A stretch of 64,000 nt of DNA. It comes from Malania oleifera (lineage: Eukaryota; Streptophyta; Magnoliopsida; Santalales; Ximeniaceae). The stretch covers positions 62,421,957 through 62,485,956 of the forward strand of contig NC_080428.1 in the NCBI RefSeq assembly GCF_029873635.1, written 5' to 3'. Position numbers and translations under genes: made by a program. A model generated the notes under the pieces. It ran no database searches. It saw only the letters and a program-made list of their open reading frames with translations, and was not told the origin of the DNA. Below are positions 48,410 to 60,518 of this stretch, one piece after another (the first letter of the stretch is position 1; each line of letters starts with the position of its first letter).

Positions 48410-51400
48410 TCAAGGATTACAACAAAGACCCATGTGATCAGCATGTTCTTTAAATGCCTTTGGTGTCAATCCTTTCGTCAAAGGATTTGCTATCATGAGC
48501 TCAGTTCTTATATGTTCTATAAGTACTGTCTGTTTCCGAACTTCCTCCTTAACGGCCAAATACTTAAACTCCATATGCTTAGCGCCATTAGAGTATTTGT
48601 CGTTTTTGGAGAAAAAGATTGCTGTGGAATTATCACAATAAATTCTCAACGGCCTGGCTATACTGTCGATAATCCCAAGTCTTGAGATAAAGTTCCGCAA
48701 CCACAAAGCCTGAATCGTGGCCTCAAAGCACACCACAAATTCAGCTTCCATAGTAGATGTTGGAATGATAGTCTGTTTGGCGCTTTTCCATGATATTGCT
48801 CCTCCAGCTAACAGGAACAAATAGCCATACGTTGACTTACGACTATCAACGCATCCAGCAAAATCTGAGTAAGAGTAGCCAACCACCTCCAACTGATCTG
48901 TTCTCCTATATGTGAGCTATAGTGTCTGGTTCCTTTTAAGTACCTCAAGACTTTCTTTGCAGCTTTCCAATGCTCCATTCCGGGATTACTTTAGTACCTC
49001 CCGAGCATCCCAACTACAAAACTAATATCTGGTCTCGTACAAGTCTGCACATACATCAAACTCCCAACAATAGATGCAAAAAGAATATTTTCCATATTTT
49101 TCTTTTCGAATTCATTATGTGGACAATCTTTTAGACTGAACTTGTCCCCTTTACAAATAGGAGCAGGAGTTGGTTTACAATCAGCCATATGAAATCTTTC
49201 TAGAACTTTATTAATATATCCTTTCTGAGACAACCCTAACAATCCAAGTGCTCTGTCCCAGAATATTTCAATTCCAATCACATAAGTTGCCTCACCCATA
49301 TCTTTCATTTCAAAGTTCATAGAAAGAAATCTCTTGGTATCATTCAATAAGCCAAGATCATTACTGGCAAGTAAAATATCATCAATATATAGAATCAGAA
49401 AGATAAACTTGCTCCAACTGACCTTTAAATATATACACCGATCAACAGTGTTTTCTTTAAAACCAAAGATCGTGATGGTATCATGAAACTTAAAATACGA
49501 TTGCCTGGAAGCTTGTTTAAGTCCATATATTGATTTCTTTAATTTGCAAACCATGTGCTCTTTTCCTTTAATCATTAAACCTTCAAGAAGATCCATATAT
49601 ACCTCTTCATCTAAATTCCCATTTAAAAAAGCAGTTTTCACATCCATTTGGTGTAACTTTAAATCAAAATGAGTCACCAAAGCCATAATGATTCTAAGAG
49701 AGTCCTTTTTAGACACAGGAGAAAACGTCTCTTTATAATCAACACCTTCCCTCTAAGTGAAACCCTTTGCTACAAGTCTAACTTTATATCGTTCAATGTT
49801 GCCATTACAGTCGTGTTTGGTCTTAAAGACCCATTTACACCCAACTGTTTTAAACCCTTTAGGAAAATCAATGATGTCCCAGACTTTATTCTGTTCTATA
49901 GATTTCAACTTATCATTTATGGCATTGATCCACTTTTCAGAATCATCACTTTCAATGGTTTGTGAAAACGTAACCAGATCCTTACTAGTTCCTAAATCAT
50001 AATCAGCCTCTTGCAGATATACTGAATAATCATTAGAAATAGCTAGTTTCCTTACTCTTTGAGATCTCCTTAATGATATTTCTTGTGATTGTTCTGCAAT
50101 TGGCTCGATGGTGACATTTTCATTATCAAGTGATATATCATTAGATTGTTGTTCAGTGTTATCATGCCTTTCAACAACTAAAGGAACAATAATGTCTGTT
50201 AAAGGTCTAGATATCGGTATAGGAATCTAAATTTGTTTAATGACCACATTTCGTGATATATCACTCCCACTAATTTCACCATTTTCAAGGAACTTTGCAT
50301 TACTAGATTCAACTATTCTCATACTATGATTAGGAAAGTAAAACCTATACCCTTTAGACTTTTCTGGGTATTTAATAAAATACCCACTCACAGTCCTTGA
50401 ATCCAATTTCCTTTCATTTGGATTATAGACTCTAATCTCTGCTGGACAACCCCAAACATGAAAGTGCCTTAAACTCGGTTTCCTTCCCGTCCACAGTTCA
50501 AAAGGAGTTTTCTGAACTACCTTACTAGGAACCCAATTTAGCACATACACTACTGTTTTAAGGGCTTCCAACCATAATGAAATGGGTACTGAGGAATTAC
50601 TTAACATACTCCTAACCATTTCTATAAGAGTACGATTCCGCCTTTCAGCCACACAATTCTGCTGAGGCGTACCAGACATTGTGTATTGAGCACAAATACC
50701 ATGTTGTTTTAGGAATTTAGCAAATGGTCCTGGACATTGTTTTATGCCATCATACCTACCATAATACTCACCACCTCTGTCAGATCTAATGATTTTTACT
50801 TTCCTATCTAATTGTCGCTCCACTTCAGCAACATATGCCTTTAAAGCATCCATTGCTTGAGACTTTTCATGCAACAAATAGATATAGCCATATCGTGCAA
50901 AATCATCAATAAAGGTGATAAAATACTTTTCTCCACCTAAAGATGGTGAGTTAAAAGGCCCACATACATCAGTATGAACAATTTCTAGTAGATTCTTACT
51001 TCTTGTGGCTCCTTTCTTTGTATGTTTAGTTTGCTTTCCTTTAATGCAATTAATACATACATCGAAATCAGTAAAATCAAGGTTCGTGAGAACCCCATCC
51101 TTTACCAATCTCTCCATTCTTTCCCTGGATATATGACCCAGTCTTTTATGCCACAAGAAAGAGGAATTCTCGTTTATTCTACTACGCTTAGTTCCAATAT
51201 TATGATGCAGAGTGAGGAGTGTTTCAGCAAACTTTTCATTAAGTTTAAATTTATACAACCCCTCATACAAAATACCAGAGCCAACACACAAGTCACCTTT
51301 CATAATACGGAAACCTTTATGTTCAAAATACAAACCATAACTGTCATTATCTAATCTAGACATGGAAATCAAGTTCCTAGAAATATTTGGAACATACAGA

Positions 51401-52467
51401 GTATCAAATAGGTCTAAACAATGACCCGATTCAAGATACAACCAAACAGTTCCAATACCCATAACTGGCACTTGATTTCCATTCCCCAAGACTATTATGT
51501 GTTTATTTTCCTATACGCTCTGGATCGTAAGGTATCCCTGCATCGAATTGGAAACATAAATAGTAGAACCAGAGTCAATCCACCAAGTGTTAAAAGGAAC
51601 TTGTGTCATGTTTGATTCGAAACATACATAAGCTAAAAACTTACCTTTCTTTTCGAACCATGCTTTACGTTTCGGGCAATTTTTCTTTAAATGCCCATGG
51701 TCACGACAAAAGTAACACTTGGGACCATAATGTTCCTTCCTGCGAGCCTCACCACCATACGAAGTACTCACCACCTTCAATGGATCTTTCTTTAAACCTT
51801 TCTTTATTTTCTTTCCTTTACTTCTAGCTGCATGACTCATAACATTTACTGAATGTTGTCCCTGTTGTTTGAGTCTTGCCTCTTCTTGAACTAACATGCT
51901 TTCCAATTCATTCACATTCCATTTTTCTTTAATTGTGTTATAGTGAATCTGAAAAGGCCCATACTAAGGAGGCAAAGAGTTCAAAATAAACTGAACAAGG
52001 AAATTTTCATTAACATTCATTCCCAAAGTATTAAGTCTAGCAGCCAGATTAGACATTTTTAGGACATGTTCATTCATTCCTTTGCTGCCCTCAAATTTCA
52101 TTGTGGTCAGTTCAGCCATCAACCTTCCTACAAGGGACTTATCAGCTGAACGAAATCTATCTTCCATTGCCTTAAGATATTTCTTTGCATTGTCTAGTTG
52201 AGGGAGTGCTGATTTAATATTATTTGCTACACACATTCGCATAAACATCATACTTAATCTGTTCGAACTTTCCCATGACTTATACAAAGCTTGCTGTTCC
52301 GAACTGCTGGTTTCAGTAATAGCAGTCGGTTTATCCATTCGCAGAGCTAAGTCTAGATCCAGAACACCTAGGTGAAATTGAATCTGTTCATTCCAGTTAG
52401 AGAAATTTGTCCCATTAAAGATTGGAACAGAAGAAGCCAGCGAATGTAATGAAACAAGAACAGACAC
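48410..52467 (-). pseudogene. copia gag-pol polyprotein with five in-frame stops and one frameshift
   Basis: Gag (52467 to about 51600) includes VPIFNGTNFSNW and a zinc knuckle CYFCRDHGHLKKNC (CX2CX4HX4C). Protease has WWIDSGSTIYVS around 51550. Integrase (51489-50227) has the HHCC region ([17 protein letters not shown]), HTDVCGP, the [10 protein letters not shown] block and [12 protein letters not shown]. Reverse transcriptase (about 49716-48991) has MDVKTAFLNGNL, KKSIYGLKQ and the active site YIDDILLAS. RNase H (48892-48410) has SDFAGCVDSRKSTYGYLF and ADHMGLC near the end. Stops at 51964, 51511, 50227, 49753 (TAG) and 48991 (TAA) all lie in one frame; a frameshift at about 48915 precedes RNase H. 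No ATG is in frame at the gag start, where GTG follows TTGCA. Not translatable as it stands. Confidence 0.93.
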
Positions 52468-52959
52468 TGCAATAACACAAAATGCTCACTACATTAATGC
52501 TTTAAGTTTAGAACATTTCATTAATAAATTGCGTTCAATCTTTGGATCAACTTATGCAATATATTAATCCTTGCACTTACTGGTAATTTTCATTTATCAA
52601 GACATAATTGATAACCTTTATAAAGTTTGATTAGTCTGTCACCTTTGGACAGACATCCCAATCTCACTATTATTCATTAATTATCCAGATTAAATCAATG
52701 ATTATTTGAAAGTTCGTGCACCTTTGGGTCAGCCATAATATTCAAATAACCATTCTATAATAATTTTACAAGATTATATCTCAATATAATGTTTATAATT
52801 TTTCTTAACGAAATCACTTTGGTGATAACAAGCTAATCATAATATAAACATTGATTGACTCCATACTCAGCAAAATTAATCCAAGTTTAAAGCTGATAAT
52901 TAATTTCTCACAATGACAATTTTACTTGTATTAATATTTTATTTTATTTTATGTAAAAT

Positions 52960-53700
52960 CTGGCAACCCATGAATTAAAAACATTGCAGCCCGTACATTT
53001 AAAAAATGGTAGCCCATATATTCAAAAAGCTGGCAGCCCATAAATTAAAAAAAAAAACTGGCAGCCTATACATTCAAAAAACTGGCAGCCCATACATTTA
53101 AAAACTGGCAGCCCATAGATTAAAAAAAAACTGGTAGCCCATACATTTAAAAACTGCAGCCCATATATTAAAAAACTGACAGCCCATACAATTAAAAACT
53201 ACAGCCAATATATTAAAAAAACTGGCAGTCCATACAATTAAAAACTGCAACCCATATATTAAAAAATTGGCAGCCCATACAATTAAAAACTGCAGCCCAT
53301 ATATTAAAAAACTGATAACCCATACAATTAAAAACTGCAGCCCATATATTAAAAAATTGACAGCCCATACAATTAAAAACCAATTAAAAAACTGCAGCCC
53401 ATATATTAAAAAAACTGGCAGTCCATACAATAAAAAACTGCAGCCCATATATTAAAAAACTGGCAACCCATACAATTAAAAACTACAACCCATATATTAA
53501 AAAACTGATAGCCCATGCAATTAAAAACTGCAGCCCATATATTAAAAAACTGGCAGCCCATACAATTAAAAACTGCAGCCCATATATTAAAAAACTTGCA
53601 GCTCATACAATTAGAAACCAATTAAAAAACTACAGCCCATATATTAAAAAACTGGCAGCCCATACAATTAAAAATTGCAGCCCATATATTAAAAAACTGC
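52960..53700. repeat. Minisatellite (45-bp dimeric unit) in copia 5' leader
   Basis: Two related half-units, ACTGGCAGCCCATACAATTA and AAAACTGCAGCCCATATATT, alternate with A-rich joints. The full unit is about 45 bp; there are roughly 15 full units, less regular at the left end. It lies between the primer site and gag. Since 45 is divisible by 3, long periodic minus-strand frames appear (repeats of IWAAVFNCMGCQFFN); these are unlikely to be genes. Confidence 0.93.
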
Positions 53701-54080
53701 AGTCTAACATTCATTTCAAAATACCAATCCATAATATACAACAGATAATCAATTTCCCAATATAAGAATTTTACTAACTTACTTTCATGTAAAATTCTCT
53801 TACTTATGCATGTATAATATGTGAGTATTATATTATTAATAAAATTATTTGCATGCATATCATTCAGCAGCCCTACTTTAATATCACTTTATAGGGGAAA
53901 GTCGTCAACAATCCACAGGAAAGAAAATTTTCAAATCAACAAAAAATCCCATAAATCTATTAAAGGAATCATTTATCATTTTATAAACACAAATTTTCAC
54001 ATGAACCCATAACAAGATTGTAGGGGGTTAATTGAAACGATCTTTATCATGAAAGGAAGATCATGATAATTTCAAACTTT

Positions 54081-54092
54081 GCTCTGATACCA
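54081..54092 (-). other. Primer binding site of the copia element
   Basis: TGGTATCAGAGC on the minus strand, 12 bases complementary to the 3' end of initiator tRNA-Met. It is separated from the 5' LTR by the dinucleotide CG. Confidence 0.92.
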
Positions 54093-54094
54093 CG

Positions 54095-54403
54095 TATAAG
54101 AAAACTTTCATAAATATATTGCAACCAAGGATTTTCAATTATCATGAACTTCACATCAATTACTTTATGCGGAAAATAAATAAATCATGAACTGTAAACT
54201 TTACATACCGGAATCGGCCATACCGAACTTATCGAGAAAAACACCCAGAGAATCCGAAGAAATCGTTTCTCCCACTTCTCCTCTTTCTCTTTCTTTCCTT
54301 CACCTGATCTATGAGATCTCCTGATGATTAGAGAAGTAGAGGCAGAGAGAGGACAATTCCTTTCTTCCTATGCCCTTATTGCTACACCCATAATAGTAGC
54401 TAA

Positions 54404-54443
<40 letters not shown>

Positions 54444-54638
54444 CATATATATATCTATAATATTTATGTTTAGGAATCTCTTCAAACTTCCGCCATTAAT
54501 TTCTCATATTAAATAAGCTAACATTTTAGTTAACCCATACAATCTTTAATTCATATCCTTATCATATGGGATACATTCTTTATATGTGGGACTCACATCA
54601 TTCATGTGGGACATATCCTTTGGGATATAAATCCTACA
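54095..54638 (-). repeat. 5' LTR of the copia element
   Basis: 544 bp, longer than the 3' LTR mainly through a (TA)n expansion at about 54411-54436. The borders are identical to those of the 3' LTR. Confidence 0.93.
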
Positions 54639-54849
54639 AATATCACTTTAAAAATGCATCAAAAAACACCTTAAGAAGTACAAGTTCTCAAGTAACAATT
54701 TCAAGATTTTTCTCATGCTATTAGATATAGTTTTCTAAATACAATGAAGACATATGATATGAGGTATAACTCAATTTTTTAAAAATAATAATAGTAATAA
54801 TTATAATAATAATGATAATTATCAACATTGTAATTGTAGTTATCCAAAA

Positions 54850-54910
54850 AAAATAAAATAATATTCAAATTCAAATTTAAAAAAAATTAATTAATTAATT
54901 AATATAATAA

Positions 54911-54982
<72 letters not shown>

Positions 54983-55336
54983 ATATAAGGTAACTTCTCC
55001 TTAGGAACTAAAGAAGATACAGAGTGAATCTCTCTTTCCAGCTCACGCTCCTTCCTCTGTCCTCCTCCTCCCTCTCCTTATTTTCTCAGTCAATATTCGG
55101 TCGATCAGAAAATCGAAGATACTGCTGGGTTCCTATCTCCACCACCGACATTCTTACCGGAATGGATTTGTCGTGGGAGTGACATAAGCACCACTCCTGG
55201 GGAAATGTATGCTTCCTTTTTTTCCTTAATTTCTCTTTAAATCTTCAACTAAATCGACGATCGGGTACCACCACGGGATCCTAGTCTCAATTGTCGTCTT
55301 TTTGGTTGAAGCAAAATTTTAATTTGGGGGTCCTAG
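54850..55336 (+). mobile_element. Truncated gypsy-type LTR, copy 1
   Basis: AT-rich left part with a long (TA)n tract (about 54916-54979). A CT-rich block follows, then AATATTCGGTCGATCAGAAA, GGATTTGTCGTGGGAGTG and CACTCCTGGGGAAA, colinear with copy 3 at about 61330-61830 and, more distantly, copy 2 at about 55500-55800. The match is cut at 55336, exactly where the next LTR begins (TGTAATAATCCC). The left boundary is not defined. Confidence 0.6.
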
Positions 55337-56625
55337 TGTAATAATCCCAAAATACTTATACAAGATTAGTGAGGTGATTTCAAAAATTAATTAATTAATT
55401 AATTAAAATTTAAAAATAAATTAAATTTTAATTTTAACTTTAATTTTATTAATTAAATAAATTATTATTATTAATTAAATATTATTATTATTAAGGAGGA
55501 TTTCAAAATTCACGTAGAAGCTACGCCCCTGCTGAGTCTCTCTCATCTCCCCTCCATCTCTCTCCCACTTTTTTCAATTTTTTGGCTGATATTTGCTCAA
55601 TCGAAAATCAAAAAATACCGTTGGACTCCATTCTTTACCATCGATATTTTTACCGGAGCGGATTTGTTGTAGGAGTGGCATAGACATATTCCCTGGGGTA
55701 AGGTAAATTCTCACTTTTACCTTAATTTTTTTTAAATCCTAAGCCTAATTGACGATCAGACACCACCACGAAAATCTATGGATGATTCTCTACAAGTCTA
55801 ACGAAGCAGATTTTTCATGGGGTCGTCATAAGCATAATCTCAAAATTAGGATAAGGGAGTTATTAAGAGATTAATTATTATTTAATTAATATAGATTTGG
55901 AATGTTAGAATATTGGGCATTCTGAGGTTGAACTTGGGTTATTGAATTCAGGATTCGGGTGAGCGCCATGGGTATAATTTCGGGATCCGTGCAGGCGTAG
56001 TTCAAGAAAACTAGGCTAAGTGAAGTATTTTAGAATTTTAATGTTAATTTGGAGTATACGAAATCTAGGCAGTGATAAATAGAAGTTATTCTAGGAGTTG
56101 AGTTGAATAATTTGGGATAAATGTGAATTTCAGGTTTTTGGGTTGCAAACACCGATGGGCGTAGGAATTGAGTATTTTTAGCGAGATCTCAGTAAGTCAG
56201 GTAAGGGAAATAAATTATTACAGTCATTTTTGAGAAAAACTGATTTAATTAATACGTGAAAATGAGAATGTGTTATTTTGCCTGAAATTATTATGATATG
56301 AATATCAGACAAAATTATATGGCATATGACTTATATTGAATTGTGGTATTTTGGTATTTGAAATATAAGAGGTGATGAAAAGTGATAAATATTAATGAGT
56401 ATTTTCTGTGAAATGTTGAAATACGTGAAACATGATATATACTATTATGAGATAATGGAATGTGCACAGAAAATGATGACAATATTTTTATTGAGATGAA
56501 TTAAAATATACTAATATGATAATTGTTTTATTGAGAAACGTTGAAACAAATATATATAAATATATTGAAGAGTATTTTTTGAAAAATGATGAAATATGTA
56601 GTTTAGAAACGTTTCACTGGGAAAT

Positions 56626-58631
56626 TGTTAGCTTTGGTGCAATCTCAAGAAGGGGGTGAATTGGAGATTTAAAAATTTATCCCTAGGTTAGCTAGTTTAG
56701 TGGCAGTATTACACAACCTAAGGTCTGTCTATACAATCATAAATAAAACATATACATGCGGTAATATAAAGTGCGGAAAAAATAAATAGCGCACACGCGA
56801 TATGTTATCGGGGTTCGGCCAATTGTGCTTATGTCCCCACCTCTAACTCGCAAGCCCGAGAATTCTAATAATGATCACTTAATGGGTGAAGCAGCACCTG
56901 TTACAACTAGGCCAATTAGCGGAACTGACTTCAACCTACACCTTACCAAGATGATACACCTAACTTTCCTAACTGGATCTAAGCCAATCCAGGACTATTC
57001 AACAGGGCTAGTCTCCATCTTCAGGCCCGCGTCTAGAATACAACAGATATAATTTTTCGTACAAATAAAGTGCTTTTACTTAAGTAGATATGTACTACAA
57101 TACAACACAGTATAATCAATGCACATCAATAGTATAAGAACTATAAACTCAGTGATGTATATGAGCAATCTACACTCAATACAATGTTTATATCTAATCA
57201 AGCGCAATGAATGTACTAACAACCTTATCTTTGAAACAAAGTATAAAATATCTCAATCACATTTTAGGATTTCAAAGATTTTCAGCAAATGAAATCAAAC
57301 AATCTCTAAAAATATTTTCTCAAGTTGCACAAAAGATGTCTGAAAATGAGCTTAGAAAAAATTATTTTACACACACAAAAAATCTAAGATTTAGGTGTCT
57401 TGCAATGTGAGTGCAAAGACCCACAAGCTACAAAGTTTCCCACACAATGGATTTATTGAGTTAAACCGAGGGAAAACTTTGGTAGACTCTTAAATCAAAA
57501 TCAAACACATAATAAACAATGAGAATTTTAAATAAGTGGGAATAATATGAAATCACTCAAAAACACTTCGATTTTGCAAGGGAAGAGCAAATGGATGAGT
57601 GTATGGGATTAGTATTGAAAAAATAAGCATTGAAAATTTCAGAGGATTTTTCTCCTAATCCATATGCTAATCACCCACTAATTGAGCAAATGATCTCATA
57701 TATATAGACATGGGGGAAAATATAGTTTTTGGGGACACTAGGGTCTTTTTTAAATTTGTTTTAAATGTGTTTAATAAAATTAACCTAATTTACCCTTAAT
57801 TACCCGCGGTAATTTTTGGCCAACCCGAGACTTTCGGGTGGCTGACTTGAGGTTCGGTCGCCTGAATAGATACATGAAAAAGTACGATTTTAAAGTTTGG
57901 GTGCCTATGAAAGAAGACGGTTTGCCGAACCTAAGCGATTTTCCAAAAGACCGCAGTTCGGTCGCCCAGTCTAAAGTTTGGTTTGCCGAACGCATGTGTT
58001 CGGTAGCTCGAGGCAAATTTGAACGTGATGTTCGGGCTACCGAGTTGTTGCGAAAAGTCAGAGTAAGGGTTCAGTCACCCATGGACACTACGATCAAAAT
58101 GGTTTGGTCGTCCAAAGCCAAATCAACCTTCTGACTAGTCAAAGGTTCGGTTGTATGAAGTTTTTTGAACACTAGGGGTTCGGTCGACCAAAATCTCACA
58201 ATTTTACCCTTTAAGTCTTGATTTAATTCAATTTATTCCCCTGATATTATATGTGATATTGAGGACTATTTTATGTGTAAGTGTAAGGACCTAAGGTCTT
58301 TTCTAAGGTTTTAGGCATTTTAACTTAGCCAAAAAAACCTGGCGTTGGTCAACCAAAGGGTGATCCCTAAGGTCTTTCTAAGGTCTTGAGCTTATCAGTT
58401 CCTACATGTATGATATGCATATTATTATAGACCTTGGAATAAATGATCATTATAGACCCAATTGAATGAAAAAATATAACACTTAAAAGCAATAAGGGTC
58501 TTCATATTTCTTCGAGTCTTTGAGTGCCATCATATGATATTGTCAATGAAAACCTGCACACATACTCGGCAACGATTAAATAGCAGCATATTTGTCATAA
58601 TCAAAATAAGGTATAACTCATAGGGTCAACA
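56626..58631 (+). mobile_element. Solo LTR (2.0 kb) nested in the gypsy LTR
   Basis: Begins TGTTAGCTTTGGTGCAATC and ends CATAGGGTCAACA, with TGTT...AACA tips. It is flanked by a perfect 5-bp duplication GAAAT (56621-56625 and 58632-58636). Contains AAGAAGGGGGTGAATTGGAG near the left end and GTTATCGGGGTTCGGCC at about 56803, phrases common in repetitive plant DNA. No internal coding region or second LTR, so a recombined solo LTR is the simplest reading. The element family is not assigned. Confidence 0.8.
57780..58200 (+). repeat. Array of TTCGGTCGNCC / TTTGCCGAAC motifs in the solo LTR
   Basis: Phrases such as GGTTCGGTCGCCTGAAT, CAGTTCGGTCGCCCAG, TTTGCCGAACGC, TGTTCGGGCTACCGAG and GGTTCGGTCGACCAAA recur roughly every 25-60 bases. 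Many are short palindromes (TTCGGTCGACC). This keeps a chance frame open at 57838-58134; I do not call it a gene. Confidence 0.7.
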
Positions 58632-58765
58632 GAAATGTTGAATAATGTGAAATGTAAAATGTGATATATATGTATTATTATGAAATGAATTTTGAAGTGT
58701 GGATATTAAAAATGGGAATATTGCAATGTAAATTTTGCAATATAAATATTGAAATATGGAAATTG

Positions 58766-58870
58766 AAATGTGAACATTACAAAGTGTAAAAGCTACAATG
58801 GGATCATTAAATACTGGGAAATGTGAACATTGCAAAGTGCGAAAGCTGCATTGGGATCATTGAAATATGA
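58766..58870 (+). repeat. Two-copy 53-bp minisatellite in gypsy LTR
   Basis: AAATGTGAACATT(A/G)CAAAGTG, then AAAGCT(A/G)CA and TGGGATCATT, appears at about 58766 and again at about 58819, with five or six differences. Confidence 0.8.
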
Positions 58871-60144
58871 TTGATAAAATGTCAATACTGCATAATGATT
58901 GCAGGTAAGTGGTAATGATAACCTTGAGGGATGGATATGGAAACCCTAATGATGGGTTGTGATATTGAGTATGGTATCGTTGTTAGTGGTGTTAGTGCTA
59001 CCACACGAACTCATGGAGTGTGTGGCGTGACAGTCGACTGAGCTGTTTAGTAGAGTTGTTATGCCCCCTAAGTTTGGATCAGGGCTATAGGCCTGCCGGG
59101 ATATATGATATGATATTTTGATCTAACTGGGTCAGCCAATCGCGGTTAGATCCAGCCTTCGGGCTGCACAACCTTGACCATGGGGGGAAGCATGGCGTGG
59201 AATATGGAGTGAAAGACCATGGGGTGAAACATGGTGTAGGGAATATCCTTAGGACAGCCATGAGTTACAGACATGGGTATATTGGTTACCCAGCACACTC
59301 ATAAGCTAGATGAAAGTGGAAAGGAAATGAAAATGGAAATGAAATGAAAATGGGAATGAGAAAGAAAATGTGAAATGAAATTGTGTGAGTTAACATTGTA
59401 AATAATTAAAGAAAAGTAAAAATCACCGCTTGAGGGCTTACTGAGTAAGGTGAATGCCATAAGTATCAATTGTGGTCGAACCCGAGTTATTCGGGTAAGA
59501 ATACAAACGATATCAGGGCAGAGGGAAGCTGCTTGCATGGGCGGGCAAGCTTCCCGATTCTCAGGAACTTCGCTGGAAAACATGAGTTGTGTACGAATGA
59601 TTTTGGAAATGAAATTAAAAGCTTTTGAAAGTTTGTGTTGTATATCTATATGACTGTATATATGGAATGATATTTCTTAGAAGATACAATCACTGATATA
59701 TTTATATATTATAATATAATGAAACTCATACTGTCACATACTGTAAATAGTTTATTTCATATTACTGAGATGTGTCTCACCCAAATTATCTAAACTTTTT
59801 AGGGAATAGAGATAGGCTAGGTGATAGAGCTCTGAGACAGTAGGGAGCTGAGATCCTAATATACAAGGTGAGTTTTTAGACTAAGGAGGTGTAATTCCCC
59901 TAGGGTTGTGTTGTTTTTGGGTATGATAGAATGGGTGTATATGTATATTGATACTTTGGATATTGTATTCTGGATGGTATATACATTATGTCTTCCGCTA
60001 TTAGGTTGTGTATGTGAAATGCCTATTTACTCGGTACCCAATGCGGGTCGGGTTATGTGTATGGTATCAAAGTTGTTAACGTAGCTGAAATATGATTTTT
60101 AATATTATTTTTTAAAAAATTGGTACTAAAATTGGGGCGTCACA

Positions 60145-60518
60145 GTTTGGTATCAAAGCCAAGTTGCTAGGTTTTGCTGACTTTAGTAAACAGCAGAATA
60201 CAATACCAGATTATAAGAATGGATTTTGAGGAAAATAGTAGATGGGTAGATTGAAATATGAGTCAGACATTGTGAAGGATGAGGTGAGAATTTATGGTTC
60301 TATCTTCCTGGGGCAACGATTTCAGGAAAACCATGGATACTATCGATGGGTCTTGTTTCTGAGTGGTAGGACTGAATCTTAAATGGGGATTGAGGATATA
60401 GAGATAAATGGTCGTATGAGAGTAATTTATGAGTTATAGTAGTGTATTGGTTATGTGATAGTAATTGTATGTTGAGACTAATTATTCCCTTTGTAGGATA
60501 AATCTTGGGAACAGTAAC
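60145..60518 (+). other. Primer binding site and leader of the gypsy element
   Basis: TTTGGTATCAAAGCCAAG follows the LTR end; TGGTATCAAAGCC (60148-60160) matches the 3' end of initiator tRNA-Met with one change (A for G). The rest is a non-coding leader up to the gag ATG at 60519. Confidence 0.75.

Larger units (their letters stand above)
47503..54638 (-). mobile_element. Ty1/copia LTR retrotransposon, structurally complete, coding frame broken
   Basis: 7,136-bp element on the minus strand. The 5' LTR is 54095-54638 and the 3' LTR 47503-48019. The target duplication AATAT is perfect (47498-47502 and 54639-54643). The primer site GCTCTGATACCA (54081-54092) is complementary to initiator tRNA-Met; the polypurine tract (minus-strand AAATGGGAGAA) abuts the 3' LTR. 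A single gag-pol frame runs from about 52467 to 48410 in copia order: gag, protease, integrase, reverse transcriptase, RNase H. LTR tips are TG...TA rather than TG...CA. The two LTRs differ by a few tens of substitutions plus a TA expansion, so the insertion is not very recent. Confidence 0.93.
55337..60144 (+). repeat. Ty3/gypsy 5' LTR (copy 2), split by a solo LTR
   Basis: Starts TGTAATAATCCC and ends GGGGCGTCACA, followed four bases later by a primer site, which fixes the right border. Length is 4,808 bp, about 2.8 kb without the inserted solo LTR (56626-58631). It contains the CT-rich/GGATTTGTTGTAGGAGTG block of the family, GAAATG-rich repeats (58640-58870 and 59310-59370) and a GAGGGCTTACTGAGTAAGGT region shared with copy 3. 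The large LTR and initiator-Met primer site fit a Tekay/Del-like gypsy element, a family call from memory. Confidence 0.7.

Noticed and set aside
52960-53700. CRISPR-like array of short repeats
   Set aside because: Units are contiguous with no unique spacers of constant length, and the context is a plant retrotransposon.
53098-53858. Long periodic minus-strand open frames in the minisatellite
   Set aside because: The repeat unit is 45 bp, divisible by 3, so any stop-free frame stays open. The translated product is pure repeat and lies in a retroelement leader.
54081-54092. tRNA-Met gene piece
   Set aside because: Only the 12-base primer binding site complementary to the tRNA 3' end is present; there is no cloverleaf.
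57838-58134. 98-aa plus-strand ORF in the solo LTR
   Set aside because: Built from the recurring TTCGGTCG motif, inside a solo LTR with no other coding evidence; the opposite strand has a comparable chance frame.
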